Positions 30,720 through 40,498 of a DNA stretch of 64,000 bases are shown in pieces; position 1 is the first letter of the stretch; every line of letters starts with the position of its first letter. Source of the DNA: Rebecca billardiae RCC1528 (taxonomy: Eukaryota > Haptophyta). The position numbers and the translations under genes were made by a program. The notes beneath the pieces are model-generated. The model did no database searches. It saw only the letters and a list, made by a program, of their open reading frames with translations, and had not been told where the DNA came from. The stretch is from assembly GCA_965240325.2 (NCBI GenBank), contig OZ251239.1:372001-436000 (forward strand), written 5' to 3'.

Positions 30720-32282
30720 TCAATAATCCGACACGCATCCGCCGGACGGAGGCGTCGGACGCCAGGGGCGCCGCGCAAAGAGATGCTCGACCATGAATCT
30801 TCGGCAAGAGAGGCCGCCGCACGCAGCGCAGCAGTCGCCGTCGGACAAACGCGCAGCGGTCCCACGGCCACAGCAGCTGCCACCACTGCCATCGGCGGCG
30901 TGGCCTGAGTCCATGTTGCAGCGCTGCTGCGGGCGCATGGGTGGCGGGCGAAGCATTGCATCGGGTCGTGCGCGCGCGAAGAAGGGCATCGAGAAGCGCT
31001 CGCGTGCTGCTGGCGCCATGGTCACGCGATGGATCACGGCAGGGATGCGCCCACCGGTGAGCAGGGCCAGGGTCTCGCCCGCAAAGCACAGCGCGTCGCA
31101 CTGCTCGGGTGCGGACTGAGCGTCAGCCTCGCACCGCGCCCACGCGAGAGCATCGGGGTCCCAGCTCTCGAAGGCGGGGACGTCGCTGAGCGGCGAGAGC
31201 GTCAGCAGCCCCAGGTCGGCGTGCGCGCCCTGCAGGGCGGCTGGTCGCTCGCGCGGTTGGCCCTCAGCGCAGCGCGCCTGCTGGTAACGGTAGCAGCGCA
31301 GCACGCTCGCACCCGCCCGCACGGTTGGGGCGAGGCCACCCAAGCCGCCGCCCTGCTGGCCGGCCTCGACAGCCGATGGCGCGCCCTCGATCGAACGCGG
31401 CGGGGCGGGAGGGGAGCAGCCGCCCTGAGCAGGGGCCCGCGCGCCCAACGGCGGAGGATCGAGCACGTCGCTCGTGAGCGCCGCCGCAGGCAGCCCCAGC
31501 GCGGCCGCTATCGCCACGAGCAGCTCGCGTGCGCGCAGCTCGCTGAGCGCGAAGAGCCGCTGGATCGGTGCGGGGGTCGCCCGGGGCACGCACGCCGCGC
31601 CGCCGTCGCGGCGAGGCGGGAGCTCGCGGCGCACCTGCAGCCACTCGCGCGTTCGGTCACGGGCGTACCCCGCCACGCGCCTCGACGTGGCCTCGCCGTC
31701 CTCAAGCCGAGTGAGCGCGCACGCCGCGCGCGCACGGGCCGCTGTGCGGTCCGAGCCAAACAAGGCGCGAGCCGCCTGCGCAGCCTCGCACATCGCGGCG
31801 CGCAACGAGGGGTCGTACCGCAGCCGCGCGACGCCGCACGTGGAGAGCGCGCGCACAAGCTCAGCCGCCTCGTTTGCACGGTCCTGCGCGCAGCCGCGCG
31901 TGAGCGTCTCGACGCACACGACGCGCCGCCCGGGTGGCTCCGACAGGCGTGCGCGCGCCTGCGGCATCGCGACGTTCGGGCGCACGATGGCGTCGAGCAC
32001 GAGCATGTCGTCCAGACCGAGAGCGAAGAGCGACGGCGCGAGCACGAGGGGCAGGGGCGGTCCAAACGGCTCGTCGTGCCGCCGGATCGCAAAGACGGTC
32101 GAGTCGGCCGGCAGCTTGAACGCGCGCTGCAGGGCGATCTCGAGCGCGGTCGCCGTGTCGACCGGCAACGGCGTCGGGAGCCAGCATTCGTGCACGTCGA
32201 AGAAGTGCGCGGCCGCATCGGCGCGCGGGGCGTGCATGCGGCCGGCCGTGCTGCCATCGTACAAGATGCGGCAGCGGATCAT
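30720..32282 (-). CDS. 2OG-Fe(II) oxygenase, IPNS-like, with N-terminal beta-grasp-like region
   Basis: A 520-residue frame from the ATG at 32282. I chose this Met because the sequence from MIRCRILYDG becomes orderly here while upstream frame is Ser/Arg noise. Residues about 1-105 (LPVDTATALEIALQRAFKLP and LGLDDMLVLDAIV) look like a ubiquitin-like beta-grasp, an inference. The oxygenase core lies at about 325-440: ASVLRCYRY, metal ligands H354 and D356 in QGAHADLGLLTLSP, H418 in IPAVIHRVTM, and R429-x-S431 that binds 2-oxoglutarate. Such enzymes hydroxylate or desaturate small molecules or peptides; the substrate is not inferable. The C-terminal 70 residues are Cys- and Gly-rich (GSCCGRG, CCAACGG, SCRR), possibly a metal-binding tail. 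It is divergent from the EBAG9-like gene, with 175 bp between starts. Confidence 0.78.
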   Translation of the reverse strand: MIRCRILYDGSTAGRMHAPRADAAAHFFDVHECWLPTPLPVDTATALEIALQRAFKLPADSTVFAIRRHDEPFGPPLPLVLAPSLFALGLDDMLVLDAIVRPNVAMPQARARLSEPPGRRVVCVETLTRGCAQDRANEAAELVRALSTCGVARLRYDPSLRAAMCEAAQAARALFGSDRTAARARAACALTRLEDGEATSRRVAGYARDRTREWLQVRRELPPRRDGGAACVPRATPAPIQRLFALSELRARELLVAIAAALGLPAAALTSDVLDPPPLGARAPAQGGCSPPAPPRSIEGAPSAVEAGQQGGGLGGLAPTVRAGASVLRCYRYQQARCAEGQPRERPAALQGAHADLGLLTLSPLSDVPAFESWDPDALAWARCEADAQSAPEQCDALCFAGETLALLTGGRIPAVIHRVTMAPAARERFSMPFFARARPDAMLRPPPMRPQQRCNMDSGHAADGSGGSCCGRGTAARLSDGDCCAACGGLSCRRFMVEHLFARRPWRPTPPSGGCVSDY

Positions 32283-32457
32283 GCAGTCGCGCTCACAGCC
32301 TCGTTGTGCGGCGGCGCCATCGTGCTCATTGGCCCGTATTGTACTGACGAAATGCCCGCGTTGATCGAGAGTCGGCGACGAAGCCCTGCAGCCATCTGCT
32401 GCCCGGACGGCTGCACGCTCGTCACGCCGCCGCGGCTGGCTGCCCGTGCGTCGCTCT

Positions 32458-33102
32458 ATGGACAGGCGGAAGCTCGCGCAACTGCTTTGCTGCTGCCCGC
32501 CAAATGTGCGCCGCGTGATCTCGGGGCACGGTGGCCCCCGCCACGCGCACCAAAGTCTGGCCGACGCCTCTCGCGATGTCGAGGCCGCGGTCGACGACGA
32601 CGATGACGAGTGGGACGATTTCGACGCCAAGGATGCGGGGGCCCAGCCGCGCGAGCAGCCGCAGCCACAGCCTTTGCAACCGGCCCATCCCGCTGCCGAG
32701 CCAGCCGATGCCCATCAGCGATCCGCTCGGCCCGACGCCGTCGGCGCTGACCTGGGCGAGGGTAGTGGCGCGGAGGCCGAGGCTGACCCATTCTCGGACA
32801 TGGGCATGACGCCCGTGTACCAGCGGCCCAAGAAGGTGGTCGTCGCGCAGCACTCTTCGATGAGCATCTGGTCGGAAGCGAAGCAGCGGCCGTCGACGAA
32901 CAGCCCCTTCGCCCTCGTGGACACCAACGAGGCGGACAGCAGCGCGGGCGCGTGGGGCGACGACGACATTGACATGGCTGGGCTGAACGCTGAGACGCGC
33001 AAACTCGAGCGCGAGCGCAGGAAAGCGGAGCAGGAGAAGAGGCTGGCGCAGAAGGACGGTCGGCAGGGGAAACTGAATGCCATGCGCACGACGAGCGCAT
33101 GA
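32458..33102 (+). CDS. EBAG9/RCAS1-like Golgi-associated protein
   Basis: A 214-residue single exon from the ATG at 32458. Four features line up with animal EBAG9: a short N-terminal segment with clustered cysteines (LAQLLCCCPP), followed by basic residues; an acidic Trp motif (DDDDDEWDDFDA); the central DPFSDMGMTPVYQRPKKVVV, equivalent to the DM-TP-x-Q-K-I-V-I block; and a highly charged C-terminal coiled coil (ETRKLERERRKAEQEKRLAQ). EBAG9 is a membrane-anchored regulator of exocytosis and glycan traffic. Here the N-terminus is short of a full membrane helix, so lipidation of the Cys cluster is a plausible anchor. The identification rests on motif order and not on high identity. Confidence 0.6.
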   Translation: MDRRKLAQLLCCCPPNVRRVISGHGGPRHAHQSLADASRDVEAAVDDDDDEWDDFDAKDAGAQPREQPQPQPLQPAHPAAEPADAHQRSARPDAVGADLGEGSGAEAEADPFSDMGMTPVYQRPKKVVVAQHSSMSIWSEAKQRPSTNSPFALVDTNEADSSAGAWGDDDIDMAGLNAETRKLERERRKAEQEKRLAQKDGRQGKLNAMRTTSA

Positions 33103-34068
33103 CGACGCGGGCAGCATGCCGGCTTCGGATCCCACTTGCTCCGCGCTCGGCATCATGATGCGAATTGCGATCAGACTAACTAGTAACTGTGCATGGCATC
33201 GAACTCATGCATTCTGCTGCTCTGTGCTGATCATGATGTTGTCGTAGTAATTCATCGATCTGGCGCGGCGTCATTATTACATACGGAATACACTTCACGG
33301 ACGACGACGCCGGGGCACTCCATCACAGTGCCGATCTATCAGGCTCGGATGCTGACGATGCCTTATGGCCCGCGGTGCAGGGCGGAGCGCGCAGCGTGGA
33401 GCCCGCACCAGCGGGCCCGAACAACGTTTCAAAAAGATCTTCAATGATCAAGAAAAAAGGGACGGGGGACGATTTTCAGGGCTGGAGGAGACCGAGTTTC
33501 GAATTTTGAGACTCCCTTACAGGTGCATTAGCGTCGAAAAAGGTCGCGCCCACGGCAAGTTCATATTGGAGTGACGCCCGTCCAAAAAACTTCACGCCCT
33601 TTAGGATCCATAACGTAACGAACCGTTACAAGCGATTTTTCCAGCCAATGAGATTGCCGCAAGGTCATCAAGGAGCGATGACGACGTATCTAGATAGCCA
33701 GCCGGCACCGCGGGCCATTCGTTCATTACTTGTGTGCTGGACTGCGCTTGTTATTAATTCATTACTTGTGTGCTGGACTGCCGCTAGCTTTTGCGGGTTC
33801 TGATCATCAATCACCCAGGGCCCGGTCTGGTCATAAATGAGCCGCCCGCCGTTTATGACGACCCATTCATGTACATGTATGAACAATGGGTCATTAGACC
33901 GCGTCGTATCTTAAAAAAAACCGCTTCACGTTGCACCGCGTCGTATCAATGCTCGTAAATGAAATTCTATTCTACCGCTTCACGTAGTAACCCTGAGATG
34001 AGTCGTCGCGGCCCCGTCACCGACGCAAAACAACAGAGGTGGGCCCGATCGCACGTGGGTGGGGGGCG
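33103..34068. other. Intergenic with short tandem duplications
   Basis: No gene seen. TTCATTACTTGTGTGCTGGA recurs with a 36-bp period (33722 and 33758). ACCGCGTCGTATC with CCGCTTCACGT recurs at about 33898-33936 and 33937-33986. An A-rich stretch near 33440-33470 lies in mid-GC sequence. Confidence 0.55.
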
Positions 34069-35041
34069 ATGGCAAGCAGCACCTCGACCGGCGACGCCGA
34101 CCAGGACTACGTTCGCCGCGTATTGAACGCGCTGCTCGACTCGAGGACGGTGACGCGGGTGAACAACACCACGTTCCAGAGCACCGCTGCCGCCATCTCC
34201 GTCGCCAGGCACAAGCAGACCATCCCCGGCGCCGCGAGCGAGTACGGCAAGTCAACAAAAGCGATCAAGCAGCTCCTTGGCCAGGTCCGCAAGGTGCTGG
34301 CGGCGGAGGGCGCACTCGGCAGCGGTGGCGCTGCGCGGTTGATCACCGACTTTCGTTCGTGCCCCGCAGGCGTTCGTCACTCGAGGAGCAGCGCGCAAGG
34401 GCGAGCCGAGTCCGGAGCACGCGAGCTCGTCGCTCGCCGCCCGGAGCAGAGCGCGCCGCTGCGAGCGAGCGGGCGCGGCAGAGCTGATGAGCCGGATGCG
34501 CCCGGAGCTCGCGCGGCTGAAGGGCGAGCTCGAGCACGCGAGCTCGCGCCTCGACGCCGAGCGCGAGCTCCTCCTCAACTCGGTCGACGGCGGCGCGGAG
34601 GTGCAGCAGCGTGAGGACGAGCAGGAGCATCAGTGAAACGCGCGCCGGTTCCGGGTCGCGCAGCGGTGCCCAGCTGCCTGCCACGCGAGCGGCGGCCACG
34701 TGGCGCGAGGAGCTGCGTGGGGAAATCGCCGCGCGCGTCGACGCGGCGATCACCGGGCTGCAGGCCTCGGCAATCGACGCGGTGCGCACCCTCGCCGCCA
34801 GCCGCGACGACTCCGCCGTCGAGCTGCAGCAGCTGCGCGCGCAGATGCCAGAAGTGCCGATGGGCGGCGGCGTATCAGCAGGCTGACGTGCACGAGCACG
34901 TGACACGCGGAGGCGCTAGGCGCCAAGCTGGCGAAGTGCGGCGCCGAGCTCGACGAGCTGAGCGACGCGGCAACGGACGCGCTGGGCGCCCGCGCCGCCA
35001 TCCTCGCGGCGCCCTCCAGCAGCTCGAGCAGCTGTGGATAG
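34069..35041 (+). CDS. Small coiled-coil protein assembled from four exons
   Basis: My model: 34069-34293, 34370-34600, 34674-34853 and 34913-35041 (TAG), all phase 0, 254 residues. The first two introns (76 and 73 nt) are GT-AG with CAG acceptors. The third (59 nt) needs a weaker GGAG acceptor and is uncertain. Pieces: MASSTSTGDADQDYVRRVL, then a helical region TIPGAASEYGKSTKAIKQLL; MSRMRPELARLKGELEHASS; ATWREELRGEIAARVDAAIT; and LGAKLAKCGAELDELSDAAT. All four are amphipathic helical, with heptad spacing, and none makes sense unspliced because each frame runs into stops. The layout resembles SNARE-adaptor or BLOC/BORC-type small coiled-coil subunits, but I cannot name it. Exon-like sequence at 35103-35360 (RPVVERMAQGEYLKQ) may be a further part. 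Confidence 0.5.
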
Positions 35042-35993
35042 TTGGCCGTCGAGGCGACCGCGGGTGTGACTCACAGTGTGAGTGAGCCGGCGCGCGGCTC
35101 AGCCTGCCGCTGGCAGCCGCCGTCTTCGAGGCCGACGCGGCGGAGGAGGCGGCGGGCGAGCACGGCGGCGCGGTGGAGCAGGCGCGCACGCGGCGCGGCA
35201 GGCGCGACGCGCCGCTCGCCTCGTTCCACCGCCCCGAGCTCCGCTCGGTCGGTCTCGGTGCGAGGCTGCGCAGCCGGCAGGCCGGGGCCAGCAGTGGCGC
35301 ACGCTCTCGCTCTGCCGGCACGAGCGACCAGCGGCCCGTCGTCGAGCGCATGGCGCAGGGCGAGTACCTCAAGCAGGTGCGCCCGCTCGCGCGCACGCGC
35401 TGGCTCGCGCCGCGCCAGCGCCTCTCGTCCTGCCTGCGCGCGCGCGCCGGCCGCTAGTCCCCGCGGCGGCCCGCGGACCCGCGGCGACAGTCCTCGGCCC
35501 GCCGGCCCGGTGGGCGGCAGTGACTGAGTTGGCGGTGGCAGCTCAGGCGAACTGTTACACATGTCAGACTGACACAGCAGCCGACGGAGGGTGCGCCGCG
35601 GGCCCCGAACTACGTTCGTTCTACGGAAAAAGACCGCGGAACGCGGTCATAATACTACGACAGACTAGTCACTAGACGTCGACGGACAGAGTCGGTCGAG
35701 CCTGAATACGCATCATCGTCAGTACGCGCTGTTACTGAATCAGACCGGGCGGTCAGCTAGTCTCTGTCTCTCAACCGAATTTCGGTGCCCGCCGCGCCGC
35801 TGACGGCCCGTAGTGTCAGTGTGTACGTCTCACTGCAGCCTGTAGTCCGTCCGTGAGTGGACCCCGCGTGCGTCGCCCGCGACGTCTCAGTCTGCCGACG
35901 ACTCAGTGAGTCACTAGTCTGACGGTCCGACGGCGCCCCCGTCGCAGGCTCCGTCTCCTGACCGCTGACGACGGTCGACAGACCGCCGGACTA
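35042..35993. other. Possible further exon, then gene-poor sequence
   Basis: 35103-35360 on + reads LPLAAAVFEADAAEEAAGEH and ends EYLKQ at a CAG/GTGCGC boundary like the donors elsewhere, so it could be an exon of the preceding gene. I could not find a frame-consistent junction to it. From about 35460 to 35993 the DNA is mid-GC and holds nothing I can name. Confidence 0.35.
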
Positions 35994-37541
35994 TCACTGC
36001 GTGATGCTGACGAGTCGTCGGGCAACCCGGTGACGTATTCGTAGTATACGACTAGAGTACTGCTGAGCACGCGGGGCGATTGAACCGCCGTCAGTATTGC
36101 GCGCCATCATCAGTGACGTGACTCCGCCCACTACCCCCCAAACGCGAAAAGGCCGGATGAGTGGAACGCCAGCGGTCGCACACAAAAGCTCGAGCCCGAG
36201 TACAGCCACGCTCAGCGGCCACGCAGGTACGTCGTTCGACTCGAGCCCGCCCTCAATGGCAAGCCTTCCGTAGGCAGTTCCGATGGCGCTCACCACCATG
36301 ACCAGTGTCAGCACGCGCAGTGAGAAGGTGACGCCCACCACTGTGCCGGGGATCGCTGGGTGGCGCTCGGAGAGGATCGTAACGACCATCGGTGCGACCA
36401 GCCCGCGACCGAACGAGAGGGTGCCTGCCGTCGCGACAAAGGTCCATGCCGCACGCGTAGCATCGGAGGCAGCGGCACACGCAGCCGCAGCCGCAGTCGC
36501 GGCGCAAAGCGAGAGGGCCAGCCCGAGCGACAGGACGCCCCTCTCGCCAAGCGGCGAGCCGTGCGCAAGATGCGCGCTCGATTCGGTGCCCGATAAATAG
36601 CCAATCGCCATGAACGCGTATGCCAGGCCAAACTCCCACGTCGAGAGGTCATAGATTGTTCCCTGCAGCACGAATGACGCCGTGATCACCAGCGCGTTTT
36701 GCGCACAGTACGAGAGCGCCTCGATCACGACGAGCAGGCAGCTCGGCCAGTCCGCAGCGAGCGAGCGCGTCGCCATGACGAGCCCCCCATGCGCCGCCGC
36801 CCGCTGCTGACGCCGCCAGTCGTTGCGGGTGCGCGGGGTGCAGGGCAAAGCTCGTGCACAATTCGACGAGACCAACGCCGGCCATCGTCGCAAACACGGC
36901 GCGCCAGCCTGCGACGCTTTGGAGCACGGCGCCGACGATGGGAGCCAGCACGCCGCTAGCAGCACGTCTGAGACGCGCGCGCGCTCAGCGCGCGCGGGGA
37001 ACACAGTCTGCACGAGCGCCTGCGCGCTGACGACGGGAAAGGCGACAGCGCAGCCCTGCAGAAGCCGCAGCACGTCGATGATGGCGACGCGAGAGGCGAA
37101 CGCGAGCGGTGCGCTGATGACGACGTACATAAGCAGCCCGGCGCACAGCACTCGCGCGTGCCCGAACCTGTCGGCCACCGGACCCGCGACAACCTGCAAG
37201 GCGCCATAGCCGGTGAGGTACCATGCGATCGTAGCCTGCGCGTCTGCGATGCTCACGCCAAGGTCAGCGGCGATTGCGGGCAGGCAGGGAGCGTAGAGGT
37301 CGGTTGAGGTTGGCCCGAGCGCAGTCGCGAGCACGAGCGCGAGTAGTGTCGTTGACAACGACGCGGACTTGCCGCCGTCGTACGAGTCCTCACCTGGTGC
37401 TTCTGTGTCGGAAGGGGGCGGCGAGTGGAAAGTCATCAACTCGGTGCCACTGTCGTTGCCATCACTCGAAGACGCGCTTGAAGTCGGCCGAGCCGCGCTG
37501 CACGAGCTCGCTAGACGCGGGTCGTCAGCCAGCTCCATCAT
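35994..37541 (-). CDS. Bcr/CflA-type MFS drug transporter, reading frame interrupted twice
   Basis: Start at the ATG at 37541. About 70 acidic/Ser-rich residues lead into twelve hydrophobic helices. The first, ALVLATALGPTSTDLYAPCL, and the following LPAIAADLGVSIADAQATIA carry the Bcr/CflA (DHA1) signature; GPVADRFGHARVL is the MFS loop 2-3 motif. Near 36958 the homologous sequence moves to another frame (LAPIVGAVLQSVAGWRAVFA, helix 5 and loop) and near 36787 it moves back (LVMATRSLAADWPS). The two shifts are opposite in sign, so a missing base near 36958 and an extra base in the C6 run at 36783-36788 would explain both. Either sequence errors or a decaying gene. The family exports drugs and small metabolites from bacteria and is known in some protists. 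Confidence 0.75.
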   Translation of the reverse strand: MMELADDPRLASSCSAARPTSSASSSDGNDSGTELMTFHSPPPSDTEAPGEDSYDGGKSASLSTTLLALVLATALGPTSTDLYAPCLPAIAADLGVSIADAQATIAWYLTGYGALQVVAGPVADRFGHARVLCAGLLMYVVISAPLAFASRVAIIDVLRLLQGCAVAFPVVSAQALVQTVFPARAERARVSDVLLAACWLPSSAPCSKASQAGAPCLRRWPALVSSNCARALPCTPRTRNDWRRQQRAAAHGGLVMATRSLAADWPSCLLVVIEALSYCAQNALVITASFVLQGTIYDLSTWEFGLAYAFMAIGYLSGTESSAHLAHGSPLGERGVLSLGLALSLCAATAAAAACAAASDATRAAWTFVATAGTLSFGRGLVAPMVVTILSERHPAIPGTVVGVTFSLRVLTLVMVVSAIGTAYGRLAIEGGLESNDVPAWPLSVAVLGLELLCATAGVPLIRPFRVWGVVGGVTSLMMARNTDGGSIAPRAQQYSSRILRIRHRVARRLVSITQ

Positions 37542-37623
37542 TACTGTACCCCCACATGCATGATCGTGTGCGATACCAACGGCTTTGGTTGGCCGTGTAC
37601 GACGACGGTTTTGGACCCCGGCG
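37542..37623. promoter_or_regulatory. 82-bp divergent gap
   Basis: Only 82 bp separate the start of the MFS gene (minus) from that of the coiled-coil gene (plus). A shared promoter is inferred from spacing. Contains a CATGCATGATCGTG stretch. Confidence 0.45.
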
Positions 37624-38715
37624 ATGGCCGCTCCTACCCGCGACGGGCGCAAGCCGCCAACACAGCTCAGCGCGGACGAACTTCGGGCGCGGACGCTCAA
37701 GGCGCGGCGTGACCGCGAGCTGGCGCAGAAGAGGTTGGATGAGCTCCGGCAGGGCGTCGCGGCCCTGCGTCAGACGCTCGCACAGCGTGACGCGGAGCCG
37801 CGCGAGTCCGAGCCGGCTCAGCTGCACGAGCTTCGCTCCGAGGTTGCGCGCCTGAGCGAGGCGGTGGACGCGAGCCGGCGGCGCGTGCAGCAGGAGGAGG
37901 AGCACGACGTACGCGACGAGCACGGCGCGGCCCAGCGCGCGCTCGCTGCGTGCCGCAAGCGCGTGTCGCGGCTCAAGCAGGCGCTTGGCGAGCTTAGCGA
38001 AGCGGATGTGATGGAGCGGCGGCGTGAGGCGATCGCCAAGCGGCAGCGGGCGCTGACGGCGCTGGAGGCGGAGAAGAAGGAGCTCGGGCGCGCGCTCAAG
38101 CGCGTCGAGCAGCGCATCAACGTCGACGCGCGCGAGCGCGAGCGCGACGCGGACATCTCGTCGAGCACGTGGCGCACTCTGCGCACAGAGTGCGCGCGAC
38201 TGCGCAAGGTGTGCGCGACGGCGGAGGAGCTGGCCGACGCTCTGCGCGACGAGGTGGCGCGGGCGCGGGCCGCTCTGCGGATGCGCGAGCAGCTGCTCGA
38301 AGCCACCGCGCGCGCGATCGAGGCGCGCATCGGCGAGCCCGCCGTCACCGCCGCGCTGAGCGCTGTCCGCGAGGCCGCGCGGCCCGGCGACCCGGCCGCC
38401 CAGAGCGCCGACGAGGCGCTGACACACGCCAAGGGGCCGCGGCTGGTGGCGCTGCTGGCGCAGGTGCACCGTCGGCACGGGCGGCTGAGCTCCGACCTGC
38501 GCAGGCGCAGGGGCATGCTGCGCGACGAGCGCGCAAAACTCGAGCAGCTCCGCGAGCGCGCAGCGCATCACAGCGTCGACCTTCGCGCCCTTGCAGGGCG
38601 CGACGGCGATGGCGACAGCGCAGTGCGGCAAGGGGGTGAGGCTGGCAGCGCGAGTGGCGCTACTCAGGCCACTGCGGCATCAACTGGCGGGGGCGGCGTA
38701 CTACTCGGTCGGTAG
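37624..38715 (+). CDS. Coiled-coil protein of unknown function
   Basis: A single exon of 363 residues from the ATG at 37624. Residues about 20-330 are nearly continuous heptad-type helix rich in Arg, Glu, Ala and Leu (LAQKRLDELRQGVAALRQTL, SRLKQALGELSEADVMERR, EKKELGRALKRVEQR). A break near 255-290 contains Pro/Gly and reads ARPGDPAAQSADEALTHAKG. The tail is Gly/Ala/Thr-rich and disordered. It resembles axonemal or centrosomal CCDC proteins in general layout only. Function unknown. Confidence 0.7.
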   Translation: MAAPTRDGRKPPTQLSADELRARTLKARRDRELAQKRLDELRQGVAALRQTLAQRDAEPRESEPAQLHELRSEVARLSEAVDASRRRVQQEEEHDVRDEHGAAQRALAACRKRVSRLKQALGELSEADVMERRREAIAKRQRALTALEAEKKELGRALKRVEQRINVDARERERDADISSSTWRTLRTECARLRKVCATAEELADALRDEVARARAALRMREQLLEATARAIEARIGEPAVTAALSAVREAARPGDPAAQSADEALTHAKGPRLVALLAQVHRRHGRLSSDLRRRRGMLRDERAKLEQLRERAAHHSVDLRALAGRDGDGDSAVRQGGEAGSASGATQATAASTGGGGVLLGR

Positions 38716-38932
38716 ACTCGAGAAGCTCACATCACTAGTGACATTAGCGTTCATCAGATGATGACGAATACAATGATGTCGTACAAACTAACTTGTACTA
38801 CTAGTTTTACTCAGACATCTAACCACGCACTAGTTCTGACTAACCGCAACAGTCCTTGATGTGCGCTCAGAGCAACTCAGGTTGGGCGGCCGTCGCCGCT
38901 CGCTTGAGGCAACTCGCCTCGACGACGCACAG
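38716..38932. other. Short intergenic gap
   Basis: 217 bp of AT-richer DNA with repeated ACTAGT words, presumed 3' flank of one gene and 5' flank of the next. Nothing further seen. Confidence 0.35.
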
Positions 38933-40498
38933 ATGGCATCCTCGTCCCTGTCCAACAAGCGGCCGAGGGCGTGCGCGCCCATTCCTGTGAATACTGCCGC
39001 TGCTACGCCAAGCGTGCAGCCCAAGCGCCACGCCGCGCCATGCCACGCGACGTTTGCAAACCACGCGCCCGTGCGCGCATGCAGCACGCCGATCGGCATG
39101 TTCGGCAGGCTCAAGCCGCACGACTGGAGCGCGATCTTGCGGCGACTCTCCGATCGCGACGCGGTCTCTTTCGCACTTGCCTCGAAGAGCGTGCACGCCT
39201 GCGTCGACGTCGCGGCTCGCGCTCTCGTCGAGGAGAAGTACGGCTGGTCGAGCCGCTCTGCGCGCGGCATGCGCAGCTGGGACGAGGACGCGTGGCCGCA
39301 GACGCTCGAGGTCGCGACGCCGGAGAGCTGGCTTGCGACGCTCTCGACGCTTGCGCGGCAGAGCAGCGAGCTCGAGGACATCGTCTCGACAACGCGCTGG
39401 GCGACGCGCTGTGGCCTGCATCGCGTGCTGCGCGCGCTCGCGCCGGAGATTGTGTCGCGCGGCGATGGCGCGGCCGTGCTGCGCGACTCGGCGCGCTGGG
39501 GCCACTTGCGCGCCGTGCAGACGGCGTACAGCCACCTCTCGGCGCCGAGCGACGGTGCGCTTGCCCACGACGCTGACGCCGCCGAGGCCGTCTACCCGCA
39601 TCCGATCTTCTACGCCGCCGCGGGCGGCTACGAAGATGTCACGAGCGAGCTGCTGGCGCGCGACGGAGCGTGCGCGCGCCTCCTGGTGGCGTGGGACGAT
39701 GGGAGCGGCAACGCCTCGCCCATTGACGTGGCCGTCGCGCACCATCTGGCGGAGGCGGCCGCGCCAACCGACCACGCCGCGTGCGACACGTGCCCCGCGA
39801 TCTGCGTCGTGCGCAGCCTCAGCGCGCACCACGCGCGCGCGAGCGCGGCCTCACTTCTGCATGCGCTCTCTCACCAGTGCACCGCGCTCGTCGACGCGCT
39901 CGTGCCCGTGTGCGCGTGCTCCGAGTACTCGGACGCTCTGGCGGACGCACTGGTCGAGGCGGTTGCAAGCGCGCGCGGCGAGCACGTCGCGACTCTCCTC
40001 GACCGCCTGCGCTCGTGTGGCGGGGCTGCACAGCTCACGCCGCGCCGCATCGCCCGCGCGCTGTGCATCGCCTCCGAGCGCGGAGACAGCTCGCTCGTCT
40101 CAGAGCTGCTGAGCGCGGGCGCCAGCAGCGCGCTCGCCGACGAGAGCGGGCACACTGCCCTCGGCATTGCGCGCGACCACGCGACGTTTCAGCTGCTGCT
40201 GCGCGAGCGCATGGCGACGGCGCCGACGGGCGCTGAGGAGGACGGCACACCGCTGGAGGGCGCCGCCAACAGCTGCTGCCCTGCAGAGCCGGCTGTGCCG
40301 CCGCCGGCAGCATTTCCGCTTCAGCCACGCGCGGCGCATGCGGCAAGCCAAGACGACGACAGCGCCGGAGCGTTACAAGAGGCGCTGCTTGGACCTCTCA
40401 GCGGGCAGCGCGAGGAGAGCGCAATCGTTGAGGTACTCGCAGCAGACCCTGCCCTCGCGCAACATCGCGGCGGCATGCGCAGCATGGACGACGATTGA
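38933..40498 (+). CDS. F-box-like/ankyrin-repeat protein
   Basis: A single exon of 521 residues from the ATG at 38933 (the frame is open upstream only from a GTG). Residues about 60-105 (LKPHDWSAILRRLSDRDAVS, then FALASKSVHACVDVAARALV) fit an F-box-like helical module. Residues about 125-300 hold divergent ankyrin-like repeats (GLHRVLRALAPE, SARWGHLRAVQTAYSHL, PIFYAAAGGYEDVTSELLA). A well-formed final repeat, IASERGDSSLVSELLSAGAS followed by GHTALGIARDHATFQLLL, lies near 395-435. The last 75 residues are acidic and low complexity. A substrate adaptor of an SCF ligase is a reasonable guess; the F-box part is the weaker call. Confidence 0.65.
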   Translation: MASSSLSNKRPRACAPIPVNTAAATPSVQPKRHAAPCHATFANHAPVRACSTPIGMFGRLKPHDWSAILRRLSDRDAVSFALASKSVHACVDVAARALVEEKYGWSSRSARGMRSWDEDAWPQTLEVATPESWLATLSTLARQSSELEDIVSTTRWATRCGLHRVLRALAPEIVSRGDGAAVLRDSARWGHLRAVQTAYSHLSAPSDGALAHDADAAEAVYPHPIFYAAAGGYEDVTSELLARDGACARLLVAWDDGSGNASPIDVAVAHHLAEAAAPTDHAACDTCPAICVVRSLSAHHARASAASLLHALSHQCTALVDALVPVCACSEYSDALADALVEAVASARGEHVATLLDRLRSCGGAAQLTPRRIARALCIASERGDSSLVSELLSAGASSALADESGHTALGIARDHATFQLLLRERMATAPTGAEEDGTPLEGAANSCCPAEPAVPPPAAFPLQPRAAHAASQDDDSAGALQEALLGPLSGQREESAIVEVLAADPALAQHRGGMRSMDDD

